Shown piece by piece: positions 8,159-16,569 of a stretch of 64,000 nucleotides of DNA. The notes under the pieces were generated by a model that worked only from the letters and a program-made list of their open reading frames with translations, searched no databases and was not told the origin of the DNA. Positions within the stretch are counted from its first letter, which is position 1; every line of letters starts with the position of its first letter. Source of the stretch: an uncultured bacterium (GTDB taxonomy: Bacteria; Cyanobacteriota; Vampirovibrionia; Gastranaerophilales; Gastranaerophilaceae). Both the position numbers and the translations under genes were made by a program. The stretch spans positions 62,001 to 126,000 of the forward strand of contig URXT01000001.1 of the NCBI GenBank assembly GCA_900551915.1. Direction: 5' to 3'.

Positions 8159-8745
8159 TTTTTCTCCTTGTTATCGTATAGTTTTGAAACCGCATGCCCC
8201 ATTATTTTAAAAGAAGAATAATCAGGGCTGATTTCAACCTCGTCCGCTGTTGCATAAAATTCATTATTTCTTGTAATAACAACATCTCCGCGTGCTGTGA
8301 CAGGATTGTTTGAGCCTGACCAGGTCAGCCTTTTGGTTTTTAATGTTGTTCCATCTTTGATTACTATTGTCGTATTTTCATATAAAATGATTTCATTTTT
8401 TTTAGAGTTGTATGTTCCGTGAGAAGATTCGAAACTCATTGAAACCTGGTTGTTTTCGTCATAAAAGTTTCCGATTACGTTATCAAGCACTGCAACTTCG
8501 TTGCTGCTGTTGTAGGTTCCGGTTTCTCCGTAAATCTCCCAATATTTTTCTGATTTTTTTGTTTCGGTCAAAATAAGTCCGTTGATTAATGCTTCCTGTT
8601 TGTCCTCCTGCGTCGCAAGCTGGCTTCTGTTAAAATTGTGGGTTATCACGCCTGCCGAAATAAATGCCCAGGCCAAAATGCCAATAAGCGTCAGCAATCC
8701 CAGGATATAAGCTTTTCTCTTTCTACTTAAATTTTTCCAGTTCAT
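8155..8745 (-). CDS. lptC: LptC-like inner-membrane lipopolysaccharide transport protein
   Basis: A short basic N-terminus is followed by one membrane segment (AYILGLLTLIGILAWAFISA) and a periplasmic beta-rich domain with the LptC/YrbK pattern (GLILTETKKSEKYWEIYGE, VLDNVIGNFYDENN). LptC receives lipopolysaccharide from the LptBFG transporter and passes it to LptA, whose gene follows with a 4-base overlap. I prefer the ATG at 8743-8745 (MNWKNLSRKRK). A start at 8814 is open and would add 23 residues. Neither has a clear ribosome-binding site, so the start is uncertain. Confidence 0.72.
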   Translation of the reverse strand: MNWKNLSRKRKAYILGLLTLIGILAWAFISAGVITHNFNRSQLATQEDKQEALINGLILTETKKSEKYWEIYGETGTYNSSNEVAVLDNVIGNFYDENNQVSMSFESSHGTYNSKKNEIILYENTTIVIKDGTTLKTKRLTWSGSNNPVTARGDVVITRNNEFYATADEVEISPDYSSFKIMGHAVSKLYDNKEKK

Positions 8746-8831
8746 ATTTAAGATGTTAGCATAAATTCTTTCATTTATACAAAAAGAAATTAAATATCTT
8801 AATATTTTAAACATATTGACTTCTTTTGTAA

Positions 8832-8837
8832 TATAAT
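8832..8837 (+). promoter_or_regulatory. -10 box upstream of dapA
   Basis: A perfect TATAAT lies 39 bases before the dapA start in the divergent gap with lptC. A TTGACT at 8816-8821 is too close (10 nt) to act as its -35 element, so only the -10 is supported. Confidence 0.4.
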
Positions 8838-8876
8838 CATTTTAAATAGGGATATTTTAACAGAAAGAGGTTTTAT

Positions 8877-9779
8877 ATGGCATTGAGATTTGACGCCGGT
8901 GAAGTTGTTACAGCTATGGTTACGCCGATGAAGAAATCCGGCGAAATTGATTATAATAAAGCGGAGGAACTCGCAAAATATTTGATTGCAAACGGGAGTG
9001 AAACACTTCTTGTAGCGGGAACAACAGGCGAAAGCCCGACTTTAACCCATGAAGAAGAACTGGAGCTTCTTTCAACTGTAAAACGGGCTTCTGCAAACAA
9101 AGCTAAAATTATTATGAACACAGGGTCAAATTCTACTGAAACTGCGGTTAAAATGACAAAACTTGCACAAAAAGAGGAGGTTGATGCTGTTTTGTCAGTT
9201 GTTCCTTATTACAACAAGCCTTCGCAAAAAGGCATGATTGAACATTTTTCAGCAGTTGCGGAAGCCTCTGATTTGCCGGTAATTCTATATAATATTCCGT
9301 CCCGTACAGGTGTGAATATGCTTCCGGCAACAGTCGCATATCTGGCTGACAAGTATTCAAACATTGTTGCGATTAAGCAAAGCTGTCCTGATATGGATTT
9401 GATTTCCGAAATGAAAATTCAATGCCCGGCTGATTTTGCAATTTATTCAGGCGACGACAGTTTAACTCTTCCGATGATGGCGCTCGGTGTTCATGGTGTA
9501 ATTTCGGTTGCATCACATCTTTTCGGCGCTGAATTGAAGTCTATGATTAGGAATTTTAAAACCGGAGAAGTTACGGCTGCAAAAAATATGCACAAAACGC
9601 TTTTCCCGGTATTCAGAAAGCTCTTTATGGCGCCAAATCCTGTTCCGGTTAAAGCTGCGCTTGCACATGCCGGATTAATTGAAGATTATGTCAGATTGCC
9701 GCTTGTTCAGCTTGATGATGCGCAAAAAGCTGAATTATTTGCGGTTGTTGATAAAGTTAAAACCGAATTAGCCGGATAA
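8877..9779 (+). CDS. dapA: 4-hydroxy-tetrahydrodipicolinate synthase
   Basis: This enzyme condenses pyruvate with aspartate semialdehyde, the first committed step to diaminopimelate and lysine, which the cell needs for peptidoglycan. The barrel fold is shown by VTPMKKSGEIDY, AGTTGESPTL, PYYNKPSQKG and YNIPSRTG (with the active-site Tyr138). The Schiff-base lysine is Lys167 in IVAIKQS. At 300 aa it is full length. An AGAGG ribosome-binding site precedes the ATG. It leads a plus-strand run with secD and secF, but a gap of about 100 bases with AT-rich inverted repeats separates them. Confidence 0.95.
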   Translation: MALRFDAGEVVTAMVTPMKKSGEIDYNKAEELAKYLIANGSETLLVAGTTGESPTLTHEEELELLSTVKRASANKAKIIMNTGSNSTETAVKMTKLAQKEEVDAVLSVVPYYNKPSQKGMIEHFSAVAEASDLPVILYNIPSRTGVNMLPATVAYLADKYSNIVAIKQSCPDMDLISEMKIQCPADFAIYSGDDSLTLPMMALGVHGVISVASHLFGAELKSMIRNFKTGEVTAAKNMHKTLFPVFRKLFMAPNPVPVKAALAHAGLIEDYVRLPLVQLDDAQKAELFAVVDKVKTELAG

Positions 9780-9881
9780 GGTTATAAATTAATTTTATAT
9801 TTTTAAATAAAATATAAAAATCCACAGGATTCTCCTGTTTGAAAACTACACAAAAAAATACAGTAAAAGAGGAATAAAAAA

Positions 9882-11189
9882 GTGAAAAACAAAATTATTA
9901 TGTTTTGGGTAATTGTTGCAATTGTAGTAACTTCAATTGCTGTAATTCTCATGAAGCCGACAAAACTCGGACTTGATTTGGTCGGCGGTTCAAGACTTGT
10001 TCTTGAAGCTCAAACTACTGATCAGGTAAAAGAAATTACTCCTGATGTTATGAGCCACCTGCAGTTTGCAATTGAGCAGCGCGTTAATAAACTCGGGGTT
10101 TCTGAAACTGTTGTACAGCAGGTTGGCGACAAAAGATTGCTGGTTGAAATTCCGGCTGTTACGGATTTAAAAGAAGCAAAGGCTTTTATTGGCGAAACCG
10201 CGCAGCTTGAATTCAAAAGACCTGGTAAAACCGAAAAAGGTGTTGTATCTTGGGAGTCTACAGGTTTGACCGGTAAGGATTTATCAAAATCACAATTGAC
10301 AACAGATTCGTCAGGCCAATGGGTTGTATCTTTGGAATTTAATGCAGAAGGTGCTAAGAAATTCGCTCAATTGACAGAAGAACTTGTAAATCAGCAAATG
10401 GCAATTTTCTTTGACGGCGAATTGCAATCCGCACCTGTTATCAGAGAACCGATTTACGGCGGAAATGCTCAAATCTCCGGCGGTGACAGCGGTTTTGCTT
10501 ATGAAGAAGCAGAAAGAATGGTTGATTTGCTGAACGCCGGCGCGCTTCCTGTTCCGGCTGAAGTTGTTGAAGAAAATACAGTTGGGCCGACACTCGGCGC
10601 AGATAGTATTGCAGCTTCTAAAAAAGCCGGTATAATCGGGCTTGGTGCAGTTATGGTATTTATGCTTGTGTTCTACCATGTTCCGGGCTTGATTGCAGAT
10701 ATTGCTTTAATAATCTACAGTTTAATATTGTTTGCATTGTTCAAAACCATTCCTGTAACTTTGACACTGGCAGGTATTGCAGGTTTCATCCTTTCAATCG
10801 GTATGGCGGTTGATGCAAATATCCTTATTTTTGAAAGAACAAAAGAAGAGTTGAGAGCCGGAAGAAATCTTTTCACTGCTATCAATTCAGGTTTTGACAG
10901 AGCTTTCACCAGTATTTTTGACTCAAATATGACAACTATAATTACATGCGTAATCCTTTATCTGCTTGGAACAAGTGTTGTTAAAGGATTTGCACTGACA
11001 CTTGCGTTAGGTGTTATGGTTTCAATGTTCACGGCAATCACTGTTACCAAAAACTTTATGCACTTGATTTTTGGTACAGGTGAATTGAAACACCCCGGAT
11101 TATTCGGACTTAAGAAGGAAGAAATCGGCGAAAGCTACCGTGCGGAAGAAACCAAACGTGAAAAAGCCCGTTTCGGAATTCTTGATTAA
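9882..11189 (+). CDS. secD: Protein translocase subunit SecD
   Basis: SecD works with SecF to complete protein export using the proton motive force. The protein starts with one membrane helix and KLGLDLVGGSRLVLEA, the typical LGLDLxGG motif. A periplasmic domain of about 200 residues follows, then a five-helix RND-type membrane domain with ADIALIIYSLILFALF and GMAVDANILIFERTKEE. At 435 aa it is shorter than proteobacterial SecD but normal for Gram-positive and cyanobacterial types. The start is GTG, preceded by AGAGGA. secF follows after about 50 bases. Confidence 0.95.
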   Translation: MKNKIIMFWVIVAIVVTSIAVILMKPTKLGLDLVGGSRLVLEAQTTDQVKEITPDVMSHLQFAIEQRVNKLGVSETVVQQVGDKRLLVEIPAVTDLKEAKAFIGETAQLEFKRPGKTEKGVVSWESTGLTGKDLSKSQLTTDSSGQWVVSLEFNAEGAKKFAQLTEELVNQQMAIFFDGELQSAPVIREPIYGGNAQISGGDSGFAYEEAERMVDLLNAGALPVPAEVVEENTVGPTLGADSIAASKKAGIIGLGAVMVFMLVFYHVPGLIADIALIIYSLILFALFKTIPVTLTLAGIAGFILSIGMAVDANILIFERTKEELRAGRNLFTAINSGFDRAFTSIFDSNMTTIITCVILYLLGTSVVKGFALTLALGVMVSMFTAITVTKNFMHLIFGTGELKHPGLFGLKKEEIGESYRAEETKREKARFGILD

Positions 11190-11240
11190 TCGGGTTTTGA
11201 AGCATTTGTCATAATATATAATTTAGAAAGGTAAACAAAA

Positions 11241-12227
11241 ATGTTAAATATAGGAAGAAAGCACTTGGTGCATATTGTAAAATTCAGATGGTGGTGGATG
11301 GCACTTACAACACTTCTTCTTGTGCCGGGAATAATTGCGATGATTTATTCCTCTGTCACATATTCGAACCATGCTCCTTTAAAAGTCGGTATTGATTACA
11401 CAGGCGGTACTATTTTGCAGTACGGAATTGTTGAAAAAGTTACAAACAACGATTTGGCAAAAATGAGAGAGACTCTTGAAGAAAAAGGTATTGAAAACCC
11501 TTATCTTCAAATCCTGAATGTAAACAGCGACCAGCAAAAAAATACAGCTTCCGAAATTCAGTCAATAATTTCAGTCAGAACAAAATTTATTGACAAAGAT
11601 TCAACTGACGGCGACAAAATTACAGAGGTTATGCAGGAACAATATTCAAATCCTGAATTGATGTCTGTCAGCTCAGTTGGCCCGACAATGGGGAAAGAAT
11701 TATTTAAAAATTCGCTTATTGCCGTAACTCTGGCCTTCTTGGGAATTGTTGCATATCTGTCTTTCAGATTTAGATTTGATTATGCGCTGGCTGCAATACT
11801 TGGTGTTTTGCATGATGTATTGTTTGTAGTCGGAGTTTTCTCAATTCTCGGACTTGTTTACAATGTTCAGATTGACGGTCTGTTTATCACGGCAATTCTT
11901 ACAGTAATCGGGTTTTCTGTTCACGATACAATCGTTGTATTTGATAGAATTCGTGAAAACCTGAGATATTATTCTAAGAAAATGTCTTTTGGTGAAATTG
12001 TTGACGCTTCTGTTAACCAAACTTTGACAAGAAGTATCAATACTTCATTAACAACATTAATCACACTTTTGGCGCTTTACTTCTTTGGCGGCGTTACAAC
12101 AAGAGATTTTGTATTAGCAATGATTTTGGGTATTATTATCGGAACATACTCATCAATCTTCTTCTGCTCAATGCTTGTTGACTTCTGGAACGATAAACAG
12201 CAGAAAAAAGATGCGGTCGCAGTGTAA
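11241..12227 (+). CDS. secF: Protein translocase subunit SecF
   Basis: The partner of SecD in the inner membrane. The N-terminal helix is followed by VGIDYTGGTILQYGI, a short periplasmic domain, then the SecD/F membrane domain with the FSVHDTIVVFDRIRENLR motif and TRSINTSLTTLITLLALYFFGG. At 328 aa it is full length. AAAGGT precedes the ATG. A strong terminator follows at 12244, ending the dapA-secD-secF run. Confidence 0.95.
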   Translation: MLNIGRKHLVHIVKFRWWWMALTTLLLVPGIIAMIYSSVTYSNHAPLKVGIDYTGGTILQYGIVEKVTNNDLAKMRETLEEKGIENPYLQILNVNSDQQKNTASEIQSIISVRTKFIDKDSTDGDKITEVMQEQYSNPELMSVSSVGPTMGKELFKNSLIAVTLAFLGIVAYLSFRFRFDYALAAILGVLHDVLFVVGVFSILGLVYNVQIDGLFITAILTVIGFSVHDTIVVFDRIRENLRYYSKKMSFGEIVDASVNQTLTRSINTSLTTLITLLALYFFGGVTTRDFVLAMILGIIIGTYSSIFFCSMLVDFWNDKQQKKDAVAV

Positions 12228-12243
12228 ATATTTTATAGATATT

Positions 12244-12275
12244 AAAAAGACCTCTGAAAAGAGGTCTTTTTTTTA
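12244..12275 (+). terminator. Rho-independent terminator after secF
   Basis: The stem GACCTC (12249-12254) / GAGGTC (12261-12266), extended by flanking A's and T's, is followed by a run of ten T's. The other strand also has T's beyond the stem, so it may serve both directions. Confidence 0.85.
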
Positions 12276-12597
12276 TTTAATATGTTTAGCGGCTGATTTT
12301 ATGCTGTCATTAATCATTTTCATTCTTATTTGTTCATTTTTCAAAGAATCATTTAAGGTGCGAAGTGCTTCGCCCCAGAAAATCATTTTGCTGTCATAAA
12401 ATTTCAGTTTTGTTTCTTCTTTTAATAAGTTTTCATATTTTTTGGGTGCAATTTCGTTATATATTTTTTTTAGTTTCGTTAATTGTGTTTTGATATTTTG
12501 TATCAATAATTTTTGGTGCAGATAACCTTGCACCGCAGTAAATACATCCACTCATAAGAGCACTGTATCCAAGTATTTTTAAACTTATCTTATTCAT
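12273..12597 (-). pseudogene. Small envelope-type protein interrupted by a frameshift at an A8 run
   Basis: Two minus-strand frames join into one protein of about 107 aa if a single base is removed from the A8 run (T8 at 12464-12471 on the plus strand). The first part starts at 12597 after an AGAGG site with MNKISLKILGYSALMSGC, a short hydrophobic segment with a cysteine. It currently stops after INETKKNI. The second frame continues with IYNEIAPKKYENLLKEE and runs to 12273 as a charged, helical tail. The homopolymer could allow transcriptional slippage, phase variation, or simply mark a decayed gene or sequencing error. I do not recognise the family. It lies downstream of the HTH gene at 12685 in the same orientation. 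Confidence 0.55.
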
Positions 12598-12684
12598 TTT
12601 AGCCTCTGCATAAAATTTGTACAAATATATAAAAATTTCAAACAAAATTTAATTTGCACAATTTGGTGTCAGGAGTTACAAAAG

Positions 12685-12954
12685 TTAATCAAAAAACGAA
12701 TCCCAGCCGCCTTCTAACCTGTCTTCAAGAATTTTTAAAAGTTCTGACGGTCTCATGTCCAGCCCCAGTGCCAAACGCCAGAAGGTTGTAAGCTGCGGGT
12801 CTTTTTTCCCGTCCAAAATATAATAAACCACACTTCTTGGTAAATCACTTTCGTATGCCAGAATTGATTTTTTCTTTTTCCCTTTTAATTCTTGAACAAC
12901 ACTGCCTAAAAGTTTGCAAATTTCCTGATTTTTTTTAGTTTTCGTTACTTGCAT
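12685..12954 (-). CDS. Small helix-turn-helix (XRE/Cro-like) DNA-binding protein
   Basis: This is an 89-aa cytosolic protein with a helix-turn-helix region around residues 30-75: SILAYESDLPRSVVYYILDGKKDPQLTTFWRLALGLDM. That matches the Cro/C1 pattern of a DNA-reading helix followed by the LxxxLAxALxM helix. It is divergent from the prepilin at 13031, with a 30-bp perfect palindrome between them that is a good candidate operator. The same arrangement recurs at 28875 and 61668. Regulation of itself and of the prepilin is inferred from this layout only. Confidence 0.78.
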   Translation of the reverse strand: MQVTKTKKNQEICKLLGSVVQELKGKKKKSILAYESDLPRSVVYYILDGKKDPQLTTFWRLALGLDMRPSELLKILEDRLEGGWDSFFD

Positions 12955-13018
12955 AAAATCAATTTAAATGTTAATATAAAAGAAAATGTCTCGTACGAGA
13001 CATTTTCTTAAAAGGAGG
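12949..13018 (+). promoter_or_regulatory. Prepilin promoter, 30-bp palindrome and ribosome-binding site
   Basis: TTGCAT (12949-12954) and TAATAT (12972-12977) are 17 bases apart and make a plausible if weak promoter. The palindrome AAGAAAATGTCTCGT joined directly to its complement spans 12980-13009 with no mismatch, at the predicted transcription start. AGGAGG (13013-13018) follows at once, 12 bases from the ATG at 13031. As DNA it looks like an operator between two divergent genes; as RNA it would fold into a 5' hairpin just before the ribosome-binding site. Confidence 0.65.
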
Positions 13019-13030
13019 TTTTTCTTTATC

Positions 13031-13828
13031 ATGTTTCAGAAAATAAATATTTATGCAAAAGCTTTTACCAAATGTTTACACGCATTTACACTTGCAGAGG
13101 TCCTGATTACGCTCGGTATTATCGGAGTTATTGCTGCTATGACTTTGCCCGTTATCATGTCAAAAGTTCAGAGTGTAATATTAAAAAATCAGTTTAAAAC
13201 AGCTTATTCAAAATTATCTCAAGCTGTTTTACAAACTCAAGCCCGAATGGATTACGGGGTTGGCTGCTTCTATTGGATGGTAGGGCAGTTGTGCAAAGAG
13301 GTTTGTACAAAAAGAGATCCAGTATATGGAGGGTGTATTGAGTTTAAATGCGAAGATGGCTCTTCACTTCCTGCAAATCAGAACGGGCTTCGAAATGATT
13401 GCGCGGTTTTTGAAGAAGAATTATTCACAAAAACCTTGAAAGTTGTAAAATTCTGTCAAAATAATGCCTTAGCTGAAGGTTGCCTGACTGACAAATACAG
13501 GGGGACAGACAAAATAAAAAAGGAACAAAATCCAAATATTGAGGTAGATCCGAATCGGGATTTCAGCGATTCAAATATTAAAACCCGTTATTCAGCATGG
13601 ATTCTGGCTGACGGAACTCTTATAATAAAATACGGAAATTATAAAGCAAGTAATTTCCCTATATTTACAATTGATGTAAACGGACACAAAGGCCCTAATA
13701 AATGGGGGTACGATATTTTCACTCTAGGGCTTCAAGGGGATATTGACGGTATTAAAAAGCTGGCTCCGTATACGTACGCGGTCGAAAAAGGTGGTAAAAG
13801 TTCCCAAGAAATTCTGGAAGAATTCTGA
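13031..13828 (+). CDS. Prepilin-like protein (type IV pilin N-terminal domain)
   Basis: A leader of 19 residues ends in HA|FTLAEVLITLGIIGVIAAMTLP, a prepilin cleavage site with Ala at -1 and Glu at +5, followed by the membrane/assembly helix. The soluble domain has about ten cysteines between residues 75 and 150, many in close pairs, unlike its paralogs. It ends with FTIDVNGHKGPNKWGYDIFTL, the motif shared by all four prepilins in the window. I chose ATG 13031 because AGGAGG lies at 13013-13018. An ATG at 12986 lies inside the palindrome and is unlikely. It could be a minor pilin, a pseudopilin or a surface protein. No pilus genes are adjacent. Confidence 0.82.
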   Translation: MFQKINIYAKAFTKCLHAFTLAEVLITLGIIGVIAAMTLPVIMSKVQSVILKNQFKTAYSKLSQAVLQTQARMDYGVGCFYWMVGQLCKEVCTKRDPVYGGCIEFKCEDGSSLPANQNGLRNDCAVFEEELFTKTLKVVKFCQNNALAEGCLTDKYRGTDKIKKEQNPNIEVDPNRDFSDSNIKTRYSAWILADGTLIIKYGNYKASNFPIFTIDVNGHKGPNKWGYDIFTLGLQGDIDGIKKLAPYTYAVEKGGKSSQEILEEF

Positions 13829-13829
13829 T

Positions 13830-14747
13830 TTATAAGACAGCTTTAATTGCTTCAATCATTCCGGTTTCATCCGCAAGGTTTTTGCCTGCAATGTCGAATG
13901 CTGTGCCATGACCAGGTGATGTTCTTATTATATCAAGACCTATAGTCATATTCACCGTTTTATCACCCGCAACGGTTTTTATTGGAATCAAACCTTGATC
14001 GTGGTAGTTTGCAATGTAACAATCATAAGGAAGCTTTTTTTCTGCATAGTATTTTTTTGCAGCTTCGACAAATAATGTGTCAGCTGGCAGTGGATAAGTT
14101 ATGTTAATTCCTTTTTTCTGTAAAATTTTCACAGCCGGATTTAAAATTTCAAGTTCTTCGCTGCCCAAAATTCCATCTTCTCCGGCATGAGGATTAAATG
14201 CACAAAGTGCGAATTTCGGAGGAATTATTTCAAATTTTTCTTCAAAAATATTGTTTAATTTCTTAATTTTTTCAACGAGCATTTTTTTTGATATTGTTAC
14301 ATCTTTCAACGCGCAGTGCCTTGTTAGCAAAAGGACTCTGAATTGGCCGGCTACAAAAAGCATTTCGGCATGCTGCCCGTCATGGGCAAGATATTTTTGT
14401 AAAATTTCAGTTTGACCGTTGAATTTGTGGCCTGCTAAATAAAGAGCATTTTTGGCAACTGGTGCGGTAACTATTGCGCCGGGATTTATTTCACAAGCTT
14501 TTTTAACTGACTGGAATGAGAATTCTCCGCATTCTTTCGTAACCCGGCCCGGTTCAATTTTTGCATCAAACGGGATTTCAATAATTTCGTAATCCTTGTC
14601 TAGTTTCCCATAGAAATCAAGTATTTTTTTATTAGTAATTAATACAATTTTATAATCCGGCAAATTAAGTTTATTTAATGCCTTAATTGTAATTTCTGCA
14701 CCAATACCGTTTGGATCGCCTGTGGTAATTGCGATTTTATTTCTCAT
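13830..14747 (-). CDS. pdxA: 4-hydroxythreonine-4-phosphate dehydrogenase family (PdxA or PdxA2)
   Basis: The family oxidises and decarboxylates 4-carbon phospho-hydroxy acids with NAD. The sequence shows ITTGDPNGIGAE at the start, TAPVAK, the metal-binding histidines in FNPHAGEDGILGSEE and ANYHDQGLIPIK, and the end motif RTSPGHGTAFDIAG. PdxA proper makes the pyridoxal phosphate precursor. PdxA2 instead acts on 4-phospho-threonate made by a DUF1537 kinase. The gene directly upstream here (14787) is such a kinase, so the PdxA2 role is likely. The two enzymes cannot be told apart from sequence alone. At 305 aa it is slightly short. Confidence 0.85.
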   Translation of the reverse strand: MRNKIAITTGDPNGIGAEITIKALNKLNLPDYKIVLITNKKILDFYGKLDKDYEIIEIPFDAKIEPGRVTKECGEFSFQSVKKACEINPGAIVTAPVAKNALYLAGHKFNGQTEILQKYLAHDGQHAEMLFVAGQFRVLLLTRHCALKDVTISKKMLVEKIKKLNNIFEEKFEIIPPKFALCAFNPHAGEDGILGSEELEILNPAVKILQKKGINITYPLPADTLFVEAAKKYYAEKKLPYDCYIANYHDQGLIPIKTVAGDKTVNMTIGLDIIRTSPGHGTAFDIAGKNLADETGMIEAIKAVL

Positions 14748-14786
14748 AGCCTCTTCTCCTTATTTAGGTATGTTGAAAAAGATTGT

Positions 14787-16094
14787 TTATTCATGATGCT
14801 CAAAATACTTTAGAATATCTATTAAAGTATTTATTCCGCCCAAATTACCGGATTTTGTTACAATCCATTGGGCATTATGGTCAAGCGATAAAGCAATTGC
14901 CGGTGCCACTTCATCCACAATCTGCAATTGAGTTGCTCCGATTTTTTCGCAGCATTTGTATGAAGTTTCGCCGCCTAAAGTTATTAGAATAAACTCGCGC
15001 TTTTCAGTTACACGTTTTGTAAGTTCAGCAAGGTAATCCGTAATCAAACAGGCAAGACTTGCTTTTGTCAAATCAGCTTCCAAAAGTTCCTCCGAAAATC
15101 CGTCAAAATCAGTTATAAGATTTGAGGTATGAACAACTACTATATTGTTTTGCACAAGATTTCCGCAAATCCGTTCAGTAAGTTCTTCAAACTCCCAGCT
15201 GATAATATTTTTAAGAGAAACTTCAATGAATAAAGTATTTTCAAACTCATCGGATTCTTCAAGTCTTTTTATCTGTTTTGCTGTAATTTCTGTTGCGCTC
15301 CCTGACATTATAAGCTTAGGAAGTTCAGGTATTGTTTTGTTTATGTGTCGCGGTTCTAAATCAGAATACCATAAGTCGCTTAAAACTTGTGCAGCCGCTG
15401 CCGTTCCGGTAGGTAAAATATTGTAATCCGATTTGTTCATAGCAAGAACAACCTGTTCAATGTCAACCGTAGAGACTGCATCAACAACAATCAGCTTTTT
15501 GCCTTCTTTGATAAGTTCATTCAGCTTTATCAAAATCGGTCCGGCGCCTTTCATTACAGTTTTAAGTTCAATCAAGCCTACAAGATGTTCATAACTTTCA
15601 TCAAGCTGGCTTTTCAGAAGTGTTGGCAAATGCGATTCTCTGATAGGTGAATGCGGGTCGCGCGCCATTTCAGTTCTTTCAATCGGAATTCCTTTCAATA
15701 AATGATAGCCTCCAATCGTAACGCGTCCTTCTGAAGGAAATGCCGGAATAATTATAGAAGCATCCCATTCAAGAACTTCAAGCAAGGCCAAAACTTCAAT
15801 AGCAATGTTTCCGCGAATAGTTGAATCTATTTTTTTATAATAATAATCAGGTTTTAATTTCTCCACAAACATTTGAGCAGCCTCTTTAACCTGATGATAA
15901 GCTGATTCAGCATCAACGTTTCTGGTCTCCGTTGAAAGCGCCCAGGTCTGTGTTCCTTTGATATTTAAGGGTTCTTCATCGCAGTTCAAAAGGATTTGAG
16001 TGGCTGCACCATGATTATAAAACTGCAGAGCGGTATCATTTGCGCCGGTCAAATCATCTGCGATAATTCCTGTTATATTAGAAGTTATTATCAT
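14787..16094 (-). CDS. Four-carbon acid sugar kinase family protein (DUF1537; DtnK/OtnK-like)
   Basis: The N-terminal domain begins with GIIADDLTGANDTALQF, the sugar-binding motif of the family. The C-terminal nucleotide-binding domain has LGGETSYKCCEKIG and VTKSGNLGG. Family members phosphorylate D-threonate, L-threonate or erythronate. Paired with PdxA2 and an aldolase they convert these acids to dihydroxyacetone phosphate. pdxA follows after about 40 bases, which supports such a route. The aldolase or isomerase partner is not in this window. It overlaps the end of ssb by 17 bases, so it may depend on that gene's promoter. The substrate is unknown. Confidence 0.78.
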   Translation of the reverse strand: MIITSNITGIIADDLTGANDTALQFYNHGAATQILLNCDEEPLNIKGTQTWALSTETRNVDAESAYHQVKEAAQMFVEKLKPDYYYKKIDSTIRGNIAIEVLALLEVLEWDASIIIPAFPSEGRVTIGGYHLLKGIPIERTEMARDPHSPIRESHLPTLLKSQLDESYEHLVGLIELKTVMKGAGPILIKLNELIKEGKKLIVVDAVSTVDIEQVVLAMNKSDYNILPTGTAAAAQVLSDLWYSDLEPRHINKTIPELPKLIMSGSATEITAKQIKRLEESDEFENTLFIEVSLKNIISWEFEELTERICGNLVQNNIVVVHTSNLITDFDGFSEELLEADLTKASLACLITDYLAELTKRVTEKREFILITLGGETSYKCCEKIGATQLQIVDEVAPAIALSLDHNAQWIVTKSGNLGGINTLIDILKYFEHHE

Positions 16095-16422
16095 TCTCAG
16101 CGTCTCTTTTTGAGCCTAAAAGTCTGATATTGTTTGCAATTACAAAGAAAGATTCTCTTTCGTTGCCGGTGGCTTTATCAGTCCACTTGTTCTGGCCGAT
16201 TCTGCCGTCAACAGCAACCTGCATGCCTTTTTTAATATATTCTCCGGCAAATTCTGCCTGTTTATCCCAAACATCAATATTAAACCAATCAGTTACTTCT
16301 GATTTTGTTTTTGAATCCCAGCGGTTAACTGCGAGTGAAAACTGTGCTTTTACTTTTCCTGATTCAAAATATCTGACTTCAGCGTCGCGTCCGACTCTTC
16401 CTACAACTGTTGCTGTGTTCAT
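16078..16422 (-). CDS. ssb: Single-stranded DNA-binding protein
   Basis: The OB fold is recognisable in VVGRVGRDAEVRYFESGKVKAQFSLAVNR, DWFNIDVWDKQAEF and GMQVAVDGRIGQNKW. The protein is 114 aa, close to the cyanobacterial size and shorter than the E. coli protein. It has almost no linker and a tail ending DAENDNNF, a weak version of the acidic tip that recruits partner proteins. Another longer ssb may exist elsewhere. It is first in a minus-strand run with the DUF1537 kinase and pdxA, a combination with no obvious functional link. Confidence 0.9.
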   Translation of the reverse strand: MNTATVVGRVGRDAEVRYFESGKVKAQFSLAVNRWDSKTKSEVTDWFNIDVWDKQAEFAGEYIKKGMQVAVDGRIGQNKWTDKATGNERESFFVIANNIRLLGSKRDAENDNNF

Positions 16423-16569
16423 TTAAACCTCTTTCGTGGATATCATTACATAACTTATATTATAACAAAAACACTAATTGCACGAAATCTCATTACTTTT
16501 TGTTAAGCTTTGGGGTTTCCTTGTAATAAATTCATGTCAGTGCTAAGCTTTTATTGTAGTTAGTTTGGG

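Noticed and set aside
12986-13030. Earlier prepilin start at ATG 12986
   Set aside because: The ATG lies inside the palindrome with no ribosome-binding site before it, while AGGAGG lies correctly for ATG 13031.
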